DNA of 64,000 nucleotides from Hoeflea sp. IMCC20628 (GTDB lineage: Bacteria > Pseudomonadota > Alphaproteobacteria > Rhizobiales > Rhizobiaceae), in NCBI RefSeq assembly GCF_001011155.1, contig NZ_CP011479.1, forward strand, positions 1,568,501-1,632,500, given 5' to 3'. This document shows, in pieces, positions 7,806 to 16,157 of the stretch (position 1 is the stretch's first letter; the number at the start of each line of letters is the position of its first letter). The notes under the pieces were generated by a model. The model was given only the letters and a program-made list of their open reading frames with translations, ran no database searches and was not told the DNA's origin. The translations under genes and the position numbers were made by a program.

Positions 7806-8461
7806 GAGACGGTCTCCATAGTGGGGCTGCGTGAAAGTTTTATGAAAGGGATCTGAGCGCCGTTGCGAACCACCAGAGGGCGATCAATCCCTGCGTGAAG
7901 ACGTCCAGACCTGAGCGATATTTCGTTGACATCGACATAGGCCACCAGATGCCATTCTCCTGACAGGAGGCGGGGCAGTCCCGCAGGGATGACGTTCCAG
8001 CCCAGATCGAGCCAGTTTTTGAGAAGGAATTGCCGCATCACTCCGCCGGTGTGGGTAATGCCCTCATCAAGGCAGAACTCCATCACCGCGCAAAGCATCT
8101 GGCCAAAGGTGTCGTTGGCGCCGGTGTCGCGGTATTCAGGCAGGACACAGGTTCGCGACAGATCCGCCCAATCGGGGTGACACGGGCGGATGTGCTCGCA
8201 CATGTCCGAAAATTCTTCAGACATGTGGTTGGCGATGGTTGTTGGCGTCAGCCGTGCAGAAGAGATCACCTGATCCTCCAGCATGCCGAGCAGATAGGTC
8301 GCCTGAGGGGTGTCGAAGGGATCAAGTTCCGGCCCGTCACCGCTCAGCAGTGACCGGCGATCGCCGACAGCACAGTGTTCGTGGTGGCGTTGAAGGAACG
8401 TCAGGAACGGACGTTCATAAAGATGCTTGTTACGGGCATTGACAACATGAGCTTCGATCAT
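7802..8461 (-). CDS. Acyl-homoserine lactone synthase (LuxI family)
   Basis: 219 residues. LuxI landmarks are visible: the ELDPFD block (residues 45-50) with conserved acidic residues, ISSARLTPTT (about 66-75), and DLSRTCVLPEYR with the conserved Arg near 103. The Trp normally found about residue 34 is not evident, so this is a divergent member. It would make an N-acyl-homoserine lactone from S-adenosylmethionine and an acyl carrier. It lies 41 bases downstream of a LuxR-type receptor gene and overlaps a small CinS-like gene. The ribosome site and the A of the ATG lie in a perfect 10-bp hairpin, so its translation may be controlled. Confidence 0.82.
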   Translation of the reverse strand: MIEAHVVNARNKHLYERPFLTFLQRHHEHCAVGDRRSLLSGDGPELDPFDTPQATYLLGMLEDQVISSARLTPTTIANHMSEEFSDMCEHIRPCHPDWADLSRTCVLPEYRDTGANDTFGQMLCAVMEFCLDEGITHTGGVMRQFLLKNWLDLGWNVIPAGLPRLLSGEWHLVAYVDVNEISLRSGRLHAGIDRPLVVRNGAQIPFIKLSRSPTMETVS

Positions 8462-8492
8462 ATCCTTTCCCCTTGTTCAGGCGGAAAGGATA
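8461..8492 (-). promoter_or_regulatory. Perfect 10-bp inverted repeat masking the AHL synthase start
   Basis: On the minus strand TATCCTTTCC, a 12-base loop, then GGAAAGGATA, whose last A is the first base of the luxI-type ATG. A luxR-luxI transcript would fold with part of the AAGGGGAAAGG ribosome site and the start codon edge in the stem. It begins ten bases after the luxR stop. It could be a translational switch, an RNA thermometer or a DNA operator; a plain terminator is unlikely since no U-run follows. Confidence 0.6.
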
Positions 8493-8502
8493 GTCCGTCG
8501 TC

Positions 8503-9261
8503 TCAGTGCATGTCGCCTAGCGATTCCGCCAGTTGATCGAGGGTGATCTCGCCCTGCTGCAAAGCCCGCGCCACGGCATGGGTGGTGTTGGAGGCGTTGA
8601 GTTTGTGACGGATCTGGGCGGTGTGAAACCGCACGGTCTGTTCGCTGACACCCAGAATGACCGACACATCCCAGCAGGATTTTCCCGCTGAGGTCCACAA
8701 CAGCACTTCTCTTTCGCGGAAGGTCAATTTTCCGCGCGAGGAGGGTTGCCTGTTTTGCTGCCGCTCGATTGCCGAGGATGCGTAAATCGCCATCAGATTG
8801 ATGGCGCCGCGCTCCCTGGCGGTCAATTCCAGCCTCCGCGGCCCGCCAAAGGAGACGGCGGACAGCCATTCATCGCGCGAAAAAACCGGCACGATGTAAC
8901 CATCGGACATGCCGTGGTCTGCGGATTCACCGATAACGCGTGCAGCACCTTCCCTTTCGGCGAAACGCGGTTCCACTTCACTCCAGGCGAAAGGCATCAT
9001 TGTCGACAACATCTGCTGGCAAACCGGGTCGGTCTTGGAATAGTCCTCTGAAATGTACCTGTTCCACAGTTCTGTTGGGAACCGGTTGGACTTGACCAAA
9101 GGGGCTATGGGCGCGTTGCCGACGGGAAGGCCGGTATAAATCATGTGCGTGAAGCCGAAGGCGTTGGAAACCTGCAACAGGTCGTCCAGCAAGGCATCCA
9201 TTGAAGGATGCTTGTCAATTCGCTCGATAAACTCGAAAACTGCGGATTCCTGTGCGCTCAT
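8503..9261 (-). CDS. LuxR-family AHL-responsive regulator
   Basis: 252 residues from the ATG at the start of MSAQESAVFEFIERIDKHPS; the frame is open further upstream but family length supports this start, although it lacks an obvious ribosome site. The autoinducer domain shows the LuxR signature W66, Y74 and DP78-79 (WNRYISEDYSKTDPV), followed by PFAWSEV. A C-terminal GerE HTH begins KLTFREREVLLWTSAGKSCW and continues through SVILGVSEQTVRFHTAQIRH. It is the presumed receptor for the signal made by the gene downstream. An 18-bp lux-box-like dyad sits just before the start. Confidence 0.83.
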   Translation of the reverse strand: MSAQESAVFEFIERIDKHPSMDALLDDLLQVSNAFGFTHMIYTGLPVGNAPIAPLVKSNRFPTELWNRYISEDYSKTDPVCQQMLSTMMPFAWSEVEPRFAEREGAARVIGESADHGMSDGYIVPVFSRDEWLSAVSFGGPRRLELTARERGAINLMAIYASSAIERQQNRQPSSRGKLTFREREVLLWTSAGKSCWDVSVILGVSEQTVRFHTAQIRHKLNASNTTHAVARALQQGEITLDQLAESLGDMH

Positions 9262-9714
9262 TGGCGCAACTGAAATGTAAGTTGTCTGATTGTTGTCACT
9301 TTTCCCACCCCTGGCAAGAATCCTAACCCATAGCATTGTACGGTGCAATTGCCGATAACGGCCATGCCGGATCTTATTTGGGCGTTTTGCCGTGAAGTTC
9401 CGGAGCAGCCGGTTGATCTTGATTGAGAGGACTTGCCGGATGGTCAACCTACGCGCGAGGGAAATCAGATCGCCGGAGGCTCGAGAGCAGGCTCGTTGCA
9501 CGCGCCACACTGTTTCGACCGCAGCCAAGATCGCCGGAACAAGAGGCTGATGGTCCGGTGCGATCATAAATTTCATCTATGGTCATGATTGACGATATCT
9601 GTTTGATCGATAGTGAGCCGCCGTGCGACACCATCATTCAGGGCTGATGCGGCGCCGATATTTCCGGCGCAGCACAACAGCCCGGTACTCCATTGAACAG
9701 AGAAGGGGTGTGAT
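9262..9714. other. Divergent intergenic region, 453 bases
   Basis: Separates the luxR-type gene (minus) from the aminotransferase operon (plus). It should contain both promoters. Apart from the lux-box-like dyad, a GCGCCG/CGGCGC hairpin at 9652-9670 is visible. No convincing open reading frame was found. Confidence 0.45.
9267..9284. promoter_or_regulatory. Lux-box-like dyad
   Basis: CAACTGAAATGTAAGTTG is an 18-bp imperfect palindrome (7 of 9 pairs) five bases upstream of the luxR-type start. Size and symmetry match LuxR-family boxes, but so close to the ATG it would sit over the transcript or act as an autorepressor site. Only pattern evidence. Confidence 0.35.
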
Positions 9715-9828
9715 ATGACCGCTGTCACCAAGACGACTGGCACCGCAATTGCGGCCGGGTCCGCTGGCTTGATGTGCAATGGCCTTGTTGCAATTGAAGA
9801 GCTGGATAGACATCGCCATGGCCACTGA
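9715..9828 (+). CDS. Possible 37-residue leader ORF upstream of the aminotransferase
   Basis: The ORF starts MTAVTKTTGTAIAAGS and ends DRHRHGH. It has the best ribosome site of the region (AGAAGGGGTG, four bases before the ATG). Its stop lies 11 bases inside the aminotransferase gene, in another frame, while the aminotransferase start itself has only a weak site. This arrangement fits translational coupling or a leader peptide. No family recognised; it may be non-functional. Confidence 0.35.
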   Translation: MTAVTKTTGTAIAAGSAGLMCNGLVAIEELDRHRHGH

Positions 9829-11167
9829 AATCAAATCCAATCTGTTCTACCAGTCGCGTCTGACCCGGCCGATGCTCGACCGGGCCGAGGGCATCTATCT
9901 TTATGACACGACAGGGAAACGCTATCTCGATGGCTCGAGTGGCGCCATGGTGTCCAATATCGGCCATTCCAATGCCAATGTGCTCACAGCGATGAAAGCG
10001 CAGATGGACAAGGCGACCTTCGGCTATCGCCTGCATTTCCAGAACGAGGCGGCGGAGAAACTGGCGCGGATGACCGCCGAGCGGATGCCGGAAGGTCTTG
10101 ACCGGGTGTTCTTTGTTTCGGGTGGTTCTGAAGCGGTGGAAAGCACCATCAAGCTGGCGCGGCAATATGCGCTGGCGATTGGAGAGGCAAGCCGCTGGAA
10201 GGTGATCTCGAGGTTTCCGTCCTATCACGGCGGCACGCTCGGGGCCGTGGCGCTGACCGGCTATGACCCGTTGACCAAGCCGTTTGAGCCGATGTTCCGG
10301 CAAATGCCAAAGATCCCGGCGCCGCTGTGCTATCTCGACCGCGACAATCTCAGCGACGAAGATCGCGGCATCAAATATGCCGAGATGCTGCGTGACAAGA
10401 TCATCGCTGAAGGGCCGGAAACCGTGCTGGCCTTCATCATGGAGCCCGTCGGCGGCGCTTCCACCGGCGCGCTGGTCGCACCCGACAGTTATTACGGCCG
10501 CATCCGAGAGATCTGCGACGAGTTCGGCATCCTGCTGATCTATGACGAGGTGATGACCGGAGCCGGTCGCACCGGCAAGTTTGTCGCCTCCGAGCATTGG
10601 GGCGTGATCCCGGATATTGTTGCGCTGTCGAAGGGCTTTGCTGCGGGCTATTCTCCGCTCGGCGCCATGGTGGCGCAGAATGCAATCGTCGACAAAGTGC
10701 TCGATACCGGCGGATTCATGCATGGCTTCACCTATGCCGGCAATCCGCTCGCTTGTGCCGCCGGTTGCGCGGTGCTGGAGGAAATGGATCGCCTCAAGCT
10801 GATCGACAACGCCAGGGATATGGGTGATCTGCTCAAGGCTGAATTGGCCAAACTGATGGACCGCTATCCCTTCATTGGCGATGTTCGCGGCAAGGGGCTG
10901 TTGCTGGCTTTCGAGCTTGTCTCCGACCGCGAAACCATGACCCCGTTGCCCAAAGGGCTCAATGCCTATAATCGGCTGGTCGATCTTGCCTATGAGCGCG
11001 GCCTGATCATCTATTCGCGCCGCACCCGCGGCGGGCTGGAGGGCGATCATTTCCTGGTCTGCCCGCCGCTCATCATCAACGAAAGCCAGATCGGTGAAAT
11101 CATCGCCACCCTGATCGAGTGTCTGGATGCAATGGCGGCTGAAATGAACTTGCCGGTGAACGGGTAG
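9818..11167 (+). CDS. Class III PLP-dependent aminotransferase
   Basis: 449 residues from MATEIKSNLFYQSRL; an upstream in-frame ATG would add 13 residues without family similarity. Class III signatures are clear: FVSGGSEAVESTIKLARQYA, SYHGGTLGAVALTGYDP, IYDEVMTGAGRTGKF with the PLP-binding Asp, and LSKGFAAGYSPLGAM with the PLP lysine. These enzymes act on omega- or beta-amino groups. It is followed with one-base overlap by CoA-transferase genes, then a deacylase and a thiolase, so the likely role is to turn an amino acid into a keto acid that is activated and thiolysed. The exact substrate is not determinable. Confidence 0.88.
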   Translation: MATEIKSNLFYQSRLTRPMLDRAEGIYLYDTTGKRYLDGSSGAMVSNIGHSNANVLTAMKAQMDKATFGYRLHFQNEAAEKLARMTAERMPEGLDRVFFVSGGSEAVESTIKLARQYALAIGEASRWKVISRFPSYHGGTLGAVALTGYDPLTKPFEPMFRQMPKIPAPLCYLDRDNLSDEDRGIKYAEMLRDKIIAEGPETVLAFIMEPVGGASTGALVAPDSYYGRIREICDEFGILLIYDEVMTGAGRTGKFVASEHWGVIPDIVALSKGFAAGYSPLGAMVAQNAIVDKVLDTGGFMHGFTYAGNPLACAAGCAVLEEMDRLKLIDNARDMGDLLKAELAKLMDRYPFIGDVRGKGLLLAFELVSDRETMTPLPKGLNAYNRLVDLAYERGLIIYSRRTRGGLEGDHFLVCPPLIINESQIGEIIATLIECLDAMAAEMNLPVNG

Positions 11168-11859
11168 TGCCGGTATTGAACAAATCCACGGCCATCGCTG
11201 ACGCCATTGGGCAGATTTCCGATGGCGCCCGCGTCATGATCGGTGGGTTCGGCGTCCCCGGAACGCCGTTCCTGATGATCGAGGAACTGGTCCGGCAGGG
11301 CCCGAAAAACCTGACCATCATCAAGAACGACGCGAATGAACCGGGAATGGGGGTCGACTGGCTGCTTCAGGCTGGAATGGTCAAACGCCTGATCACCAGT
11401 CACATTGGTCTCAATGGCAATGCCGTGCGGATGATGAATGCCGGTGAGATCGAAGTCGAGTTTGTCGCCCAGGGAATCCTGGCTGAACGCATTCGGGCCG
11501 CCGGCGCCGGGCTGAAGGGCTTTGTCACCGACATTGGCATCGGCACTCTGCTCGCCGAAGGCAAACAACGGGTCGAAATGGACGGCGAGACCTATCTGGT
11601 TGAGCCGGCGCTGGAAGCTGATTTTGCGCTGGTTCATGCGGCCCGCGCCGACACCGGCGGAAATCTCGTCTACGAGGCAACGGCGCGGAATTTCAATCCC
11701 CTGATGGCAATGGCAGCCGAATGCACCATCGCTGAAGTGGAAACCATCACGCCGATCGGCAGCATCGATCCTGACGGCGTTCATACGCCGGCGCCGTTTG
11801 TCGATCACCTGGTGGCCCTCGCCGAACTCCCGGAGGTGTATGGTGTCGTCAAGCGCTAA
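11167..11859 (+). CDS. 3-oxoacid CoA-transferase subunit A
   Basis: 230 residues, GTG start overlapping the aminotransferase stop by one base. The ISDGARVMIGGFGVPGTP glycine loop and the later GNLVYEATARNFNPLMAMAA segment are typical of the alpha subunit of the ScoA/AtoD/PcaI family. Together with subunit B it moves CoA from a donor such as succinyl- or acetyl-CoA to a short 3-keto acid. The B start lies 20 bases before its stop, so the subunits are coupled. Confidence 0.87.
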   Translation: MPVLNKSTAIADAIGQISDGARVMIGGFGVPGTPFLMIEELVRQGPKNLTIIKNDANEPGMGVDWLLQAGMVKRLITSHIGLNGNAVRMMNAGEIEVEFVAQGILAERIRAAGAGLKGFVTDIGIGTLLAEGKQRVEMDGETYLVEPALEADFALVHAARADTGGNLVYEATARNFNPLMAMAAECTIAEVETITPIGSIDPDGVHTPAPFVDHLVALAELPEVYGVVKR

Positions 11860-12499
11860 GGACAGAATGCTGCGCCGTGCGGCTCTCGACATCAAACCCG
11901 GTATGACGGTCAATCTGGGGATAGGTTTGCCGACGCAGGTGATGAACTTTGTCGCCACCGATTGTCCGGTTTGCCTGCATTCCGAAAACGGCATTGCCGG
12001 GGTCGGCGGGCTGGCGGCAGCCGGGGAAGCCAATCGCAATCTGATTGATGCCGGCGGCGGTTACATCACCTGTGCTGCGGGCGGATCTTTCTTCGACAGC
12101 GCGGTGTCATTCGCGCTGGTGCGGGGAGGACGGCTCGATCTGACCCTGCTCGGCGCTTTCGAAGTCGCTGCCAATGGTGATCTCGCCAACTGGATCATTC
12201 CGGGCAAGTTTGCAGCAGGTGTTGGCGGCGCAATCGAACTGGCGCAAAAGGCCCGCCGGGTCGGTGTTCTGACAACGCACACAGACAAGCACGGCAATCC
12301 GAAGATCCTCGAGCGCTGCACCTTGCCGCTGACGGCCGTGGGCTGCGTCCACCGTATCTACACCGACATGGCGGTTTGCGACGTCAAGCCGGACGGCCTG
12401 CATCTTGTCGAGATTGCCGAAGGCGTCACACTGAACGAAGTATGTGAGGCAACCGGCGCGCCGCTGATCGTGGCCTACGGGCCGATTTCGACGTTTTAG
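11840..12499 (+). CDS. 3-oxoacid CoA-transferase subunit B
   Basis: 219 residues from MVSSSAKDRM, chosen because a CGGAGG ribosome site precedes it and the family N-terminus follows; longer in-frame starts exist. The catalytic Glu lies in LHSENGIAGVG. GLPTQVMNFV and GGSFFDSAVSFALVRGGRLD are family blocks, and NWIIPGKFAAGVGG replaces the commoner MVPGKMVKGMGG, so this is a divergent beta subunit, perhaps with a different acid substrate from classical acetoacetate or oxoadipate enzymes. It overlaps subunit A and ends six bases before the deacylase. Confidence 0.86.
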   Translation: MVSSSAKDRMLRRAALDIKPGMTVNLGIGLPTQVMNFVATDCPVCLHSENGIAGVGGLAAAGEANRNLIDAGGGYITCAAGGSFFDSAVSFALVRGGRLDLTLLGAFEVAANGDLANWIIPGKFAAGVGGAIELAQKARRVGVLTTHTDKHGNPKILERCTLPLTAVGCVHRIYTDMAVCDVKPDGLHLVEIAEGVTLNEVCEATGAPLIVAYGPISTF

Positions 12500-12505
12500 G
12501 AGCGG

Positions 12506-13804
12506 ATGACAATGACGACCCCAGACGAGACAGCAATCCTCAAGGCAGTGGATGCGGTGTTCGACCGCGAGATCAAGTTTCTTGCCGAACTCACCTCGCA
12601 TCCGTCGACACGCGGCAATGAGCAGTCGGCGCAGGATTTCATGGCCGGCGAGCTTGCTGCGCGCGGCTATGAGGTTGATCGCTGGACCATCGACGTCGCG
12701 GATATTGCGCGTCTGCCGGGGTTCTCGCCGGTGATCGGCAATTACGAGGATGCGGTCAATGTGGTCGGCACGCATCGGACCAAAGGCGGAAATGGCAAGA
12801 GCCTGATCCTCAACGGCCATATCGATGTGGTGCCTGAAGGTCCGCTGGATATGTGGGATACGCCGCCTTACGAACCGCGCATCGAGGATGGCTGGATGTA
12901 TGGCCGCGGCGCCGGCGACATGAAGGCCGGGCTTGCCTCCAACCTGTTCGCGCTCGATGCGTTGCGCCACATGGGCTTTGCACCAGCGGGTGATGTGTTC
13001 ATCCAGTCGGTGGTCGAGGAGGAATGCACCGGCAATGGCGCGCTGGCTTGCCTGCAGCGCGGTTACAAGGCCGATGCGGCGCTGATCCCGGAACCGTTTG
13101 AGGAAAAACTGGTGACCGCGCAATTGGGCGTGTTGTGGTTCCAGGTGCATCTCAAGGGCATCCCGGTGCATGTCGCCTATGCCGGCAGCGGCTCGAACGC
13201 CATCGAGGCTGCGATTCCGCTGATTGCGGCCCTGCACGAGATGGAGCACCGCTGGAATGAACCTGAGCGCCGCCATGGCGCCTATGCCGGGCACAACCAC
13301 GCGCTCAATCTCAATATCGGCAAGATCAAGGGCGGCGACTGGACCAGCTCGGTGCCGGCCTGGTGCGTGTTTGATGTGCGCATGGGGCTGTTTCCCGGCC
13401 AGAACCTCGACGAGGCCAAGCGAGAGATCGAGGCGGTGCTGGCGGAAGCGGCGAAATCGCATCCGTTTCTGAGCAAGAATGCGCCTGAAATTGTCTATCA
13501 CGGCTTTCATGCCGAGGGTTACGCGCTGTCAGAAGACAGCTCCGCCGACGCGGTTCAGGCGATCTCGGCGCTTGAGCACGCACATCACACTGTGACCGGT
13601 GCGAGCCTCGACAAGATTGCCATCACCGCCACCACCGATGCACGGTTCTTCGGGCTCTATGCCGACACGCCTGCTCTGGTCTATGGTCCTCGCGCCGAAT
13701 CCATCCACGGATTCAACGAGCGCGTCGAGCTCGAGTCCGTGCGACGGGTGACGCAGGCCACCGCCCTGTTCATTGCCAACTGGTGCGGTCTGGAAAAACT
13801 CTGA
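12506..13804 (+). CDS. M20-family ArgE/DapE-type deacylase
   Basis: 432 residues. Metal-binding and catalytic motifs of the M20 peptidase/deacylase family are present: LNGHIDVVPEG with the HxD pair, YGRGAGDMKAG, and VVEEECTGNG with the catalytic Glu pair; the dimerisation domain follows, with the last His in ESIHGFNERV. Such enzymes remove acyl or carbamoyl groups from amino acids. In this operon it probably frees the amino acid that the aminotransferase uses. Two ATGs (12506 and 12512) follow a TAGGAGCGG ribosome site. It ends 12 bases before the thiolase. Confidence 0.83.
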   Translation: MTMTTPDETAILKAVDAVFDREIKFLAELTSHPSTRGNEQSAQDFMAGELAARGYEVDRWTIDVADIARLPGFSPVIGNYEDAVNVVGTHRTKGGNGKSLILNGHIDVVPEGPLDMWDTPPYEPRIEDGWMYGRGAGDMKAGLASNLFALDALRHMGFAPAGDVFIQSVVEEECTGNGALACLQRGYKADAALIPEPFEEKLVTAQLGVLWFQVHLKGIPVHVAYAGSGSNAIEAAIPLIAALHEMEHRWNEPERRHGAYAGHNHALNLNIGKIKGGDWTSSVPAWCVFDVRMGLFPGQNLDEAKREIEAVLAEAAKSHPFLSKNAPEIVYHGFHAEGYALSEDSSADAVQAISALEHAHHTVTGASLDKIAITATTDARFFGLYADTPALVYGPRAESIHGFNERVELESVRRVTQATALFIANWCGLEKL

Positions 13805-13816
13805 GAGGAAAACCTC

Positions 13817-14995
13817 ATGCGTGACGCTGTCATCGTTTCAACTGCCCGCACACCGATCGCCAAGGCCTATCGCGGCGCTTTCAATATAACGCAAGCACCG
13901 GTGCTGATGGCGCATGCTATTCGCGCAGCGGTATCGCGCGCCGGGCTTGAGGGTGGCGAGATCGAGGATTTCACCATGGGCTCGGCGCTCACCCAGGGTA
14001 CCACTGGCGTCAATGCCGCACGTCATGCGGTGATTGCGGCGGGTCTGCCGGTCAGCGTTGCCGCTGCCACTGTCGACAGGCAGTGCGCCTCGGGACTTTC
14101 GGCAATCGCGGCTGCTGCCTATCAGGTGATGCATGACGGGGTGGAGGTCGCCATGGCCGGTGGTGTCGATTCCATCTCGCTGGTGCAGAACGAGCATTGG
14201 AACAAGTACCGCTACCGGATCAGCACCGTTGCCGACAGCTATTACATGAGCATGCTCGACACTGCCGAACTGGTCGCCAGCCGCTACGGCGTCAGCCGTG
14301 AGGCGCAGGACATCTATGCCTTTGAAAGCCAGCAACGCACCGCTGCTGCGCAAACTGCCGGGCGCTATGATGAAGAGATTGTCGCGATGGATACGGTCAA
14401 GGCGGTGACGGACAAGAAAAGCGGCGAAATCTGGGAACAGGCGGCGACGCTGACCCAGGACGAGTGCAATCGCCCCGGAACCACGCTGGAAGGCCTCCAA
14501 GGCCTGGCGCCCGTGATGGGCGAGGGCAAGGTCGTCACCGCCGGCAACGCCAGCCAATTGTCCGATGGTGCTTCGGCACTGATCGTCATGTCCGGCGAGG
14601 AAGCGGCACGGCGGGGGCTCTCGCCGCTCGGAATTTTTCGCGGCATGGCGGTTGCCGGATGCGCGCCGGAGGAAATGGGCATCGGTCCGGTGTTCGCCAT
14701 TCCGCGCCTGCTGGGGCGCCACGCACTCAAGGTCGATGATATCGATCTGTGGGAGATCAACGAGGCCTTTGCCTCGCAACTGCTTTACTGCCGCGACAAA
14801 CTCGGCATCGATCCTGAAAAGCTCAACGTCGATGGCGGTGCGATCTCCATCGGCCACCCCTACGGCATGAGCGGCGCCCGCATGACCGGCCACGCGCTGA
14901 TCGAGGGCCGCCGTCGCGGCGCCAAACTCGCAGTTGTCTCCATGTGCGTCGGCGGCGGCATGGGGGCTGCGGGGCTGTTCGAGATCTGCGGCTGA
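13817..14995 (+). CDS. Acetyl-CoA C-acyltransferase (thiolase)
   Basis: 392 residues, normal thiolase length. The acyl-accepting Cys lies in [13 protein letters not shown], the [11 protein letters not shown] block is intact, the His is in [13 protein letters not shown], and the second catalytic Cys is in [15 protein letters not shown]. It should cleave the 3-ketoacyl-CoA produced by the CoA-transferase to acetyl-CoA plus a shorter acyl-CoA. It has a GAGAGGAAA ribosome site and is the last gene of the presumed catabolic operon. Confidence 0.92.
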   Translation: MRDAVIVSTARTPIAKAYRGAFNITQAPVLMAHAIRAAVSRAGLEGGEIEDFTMGSALTQGTTGVNAARHAVIAAGLPVSVAAATVDRQCASGLSAIAAAAYQVMHDGVEVAMAGGVDSISLVQNEHWNKYRYRISTVADSYYMSMLDTAELVASRYGVSREAQDIYAFESQQRTAAAQTAGRYDEEIVAMDTVKAVTDKKSGEIWEQAATLTQDECNRPGTTLEGLQGLAPVMGEGKVVTAGNASQLSDGASALIVMSGEEAARRGLSPLGIFRGMAVAGCAPEEMGIGPVFAIPRLLGRHALKVDDIDLWEINEAFASQLLYCRDKLGIDPEKLNVDGGAISIGHPYGMSGARMTGHALIEGRRRGAKLAVVSMCVGGGMGAAGLFEICG

Positions 14996-15090
14996 AGCGG
15001 GACGGGCTCCCCGAATGTTTTTGATTGCGCATCATTTCACATCAATTAATTTGAATGTGTGGATTCAATAAAACAAACGGGAGGGATAAA

Positions 15091-15534
15091 ATGTTTCACT
15101 TGGGAAAACTGATGGCGGTGCTGTTTGCTGTTGCCATGCTGGCGATGCCGGCAATGGCAACTGCTGCCGAACACAAGCTGGTGCTGCAGATCAGCGACAG
15201 TGATCCGCAGAAAATGAACACGGTCTTGAATGTGGCTGCAAACGTCTCGCGGCTCTATTCGGAGCGCGGCGACATGGTCGATATCAAGGTCGTCGCCTTC
15301 AATGCCGGGCTGCATATGCTGCGTCCCGATACCTCGCCGGTTTCCGAGCGGATCAAGAATTTCGCCGCCAGCATGCCCAATGTCGAGTTCCAGGCCTGCA
15401 ACAACACCCGCGAGGCGATGGCGAAGAAATCCGGCAAGGATGTGCCGATCTTCGAATTTGCCGAAGTCGTACCCGCCGGCGTGGTTTCGATCATCGAACT
15501 CGATGAACAGGGTTACACCATCGTTCGCCCCTGA
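15091..15534 (+). CDS. Exported DsrE-family protein
   Basis: 147 residues from the ATG after a GGGAGGG ribosome site; an in-frame upstream ATG would break the signal peptide. The signal sequence (LMAVLFAVAMLAMPAMATAA) is followed by a DsrE/DsrF-like fold: KLVLQISDSDPQKMNTVLNV, VDIKVVAFNAGLHML and a single Cys in VEFQACNNTREAM. Periplasmic DsrE-like proteins are linked to sulfur chemistry, but a specific role is not known. It follows the thiolase at 95 bases and may have its own promoter. Confidence 0.75.
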   Translation: MFHLGKLMAVLFAVAMLAMPAMATAAEHKLVLQISDSDPQKMNTVLNVAANVSRLYSERGDMVDIKVVAFNAGLHMLRPDTSPVSERIKNFAASMPNVEFQACNNTREAMAKKSGKDVPIFEFAEVVPAGVVSIIELDEQGYTIVRP

Positions 15535-15735
15535 CATCGGCTTGATTTACACGCCAGAAGCCATCTGAATCAGCGGATCATGAATCCCGGTGTTCGGTGC
15601 GCCATTTGCATGAGAGGTGGTCGGGTTTTCCTGTCCACCTTTCATGCGTTTTCGACACTGACGACGCTTGGCCCCTCGTCTTCGCCCCTGGAAACCGACC
15701 CCTTCACCTAACGCTAATTGCACCACTATTCATGT

Positions 15736-15764
15736 TTGACACATCAGTATGCTAGTATTATACA
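15736..15764 (+). promoter_or_regulatory. Sigma-70-type promoter for the XRE gene
   Basis: TTGACA, a 17-base spacer, then TATACA, the closest consensus match seen in the window, 34 bases before the XRE-family ATG. The spacer is AT-rich with partial dyads that could be an autoregulatory site. Confidence 0.65.
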
Positions 15765-15797
15765 TTCATATTAAGTGTTGACGCGAGAGGGCAGGCC

Positions 15798-16070
15798 ATG
15801 ATCACCGCTTCACAATTGCGTGCCGCCCGTGCGCTTCTTGGAATCGACCAGAAAACCCTTGCCGCGTTGGCAGGCGTCTCATTACCAACGGTGCAGCGGA
15901 TGGAAGCCAGCGACGGCAATGTCCGCGGCATCATCGACACACTGACAAAGGTGGCTGACGCCCTCGACAAGGCGGGCATTGAACTCATCGGGGAGGGCGC
16001 GCGCAGCGACACCGGCGGGCGCGGGGTCAGGCTCAAAAACCTAACCTCTGGAACGGGCAAGCCGAACTGA
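15798..16070 (+). CDS. XRE-family HTH regulator
   Basis: 90 residues. A Cro/CI-type helix-turn-helix occupies the N-terminal half (QLRAARALLGIDQKTLAALA, then GVSLPTVQRMEASDG), followed by a short helix and a basic tail. Small proteins of this type are often found before SulP transporter genes in rhizobia and may regulate them. The downstream SulP gene starts 87 bases later on the same strand. A near-consensus promoter precedes it. DNA binding is expected; the ligand, if any, is unknown. Confidence 0.8.
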   Translation: MITASQLRAARALLGIDQKTLAALAGVSLPTVQRMEASDGNVRGIIDTLTKVADALDKAGIELIGEGARSDTGGRGVRLKNLTSGTGKPN

Positions 16071-16157
16071 ACAGACTTAGTCGCGACGGCGACCGCCGAC
16101 AGCCCTGCCGACGATCCCGCCGCCCAAAACCGGCAATTTTAGCAATGGGTTCTCGAC

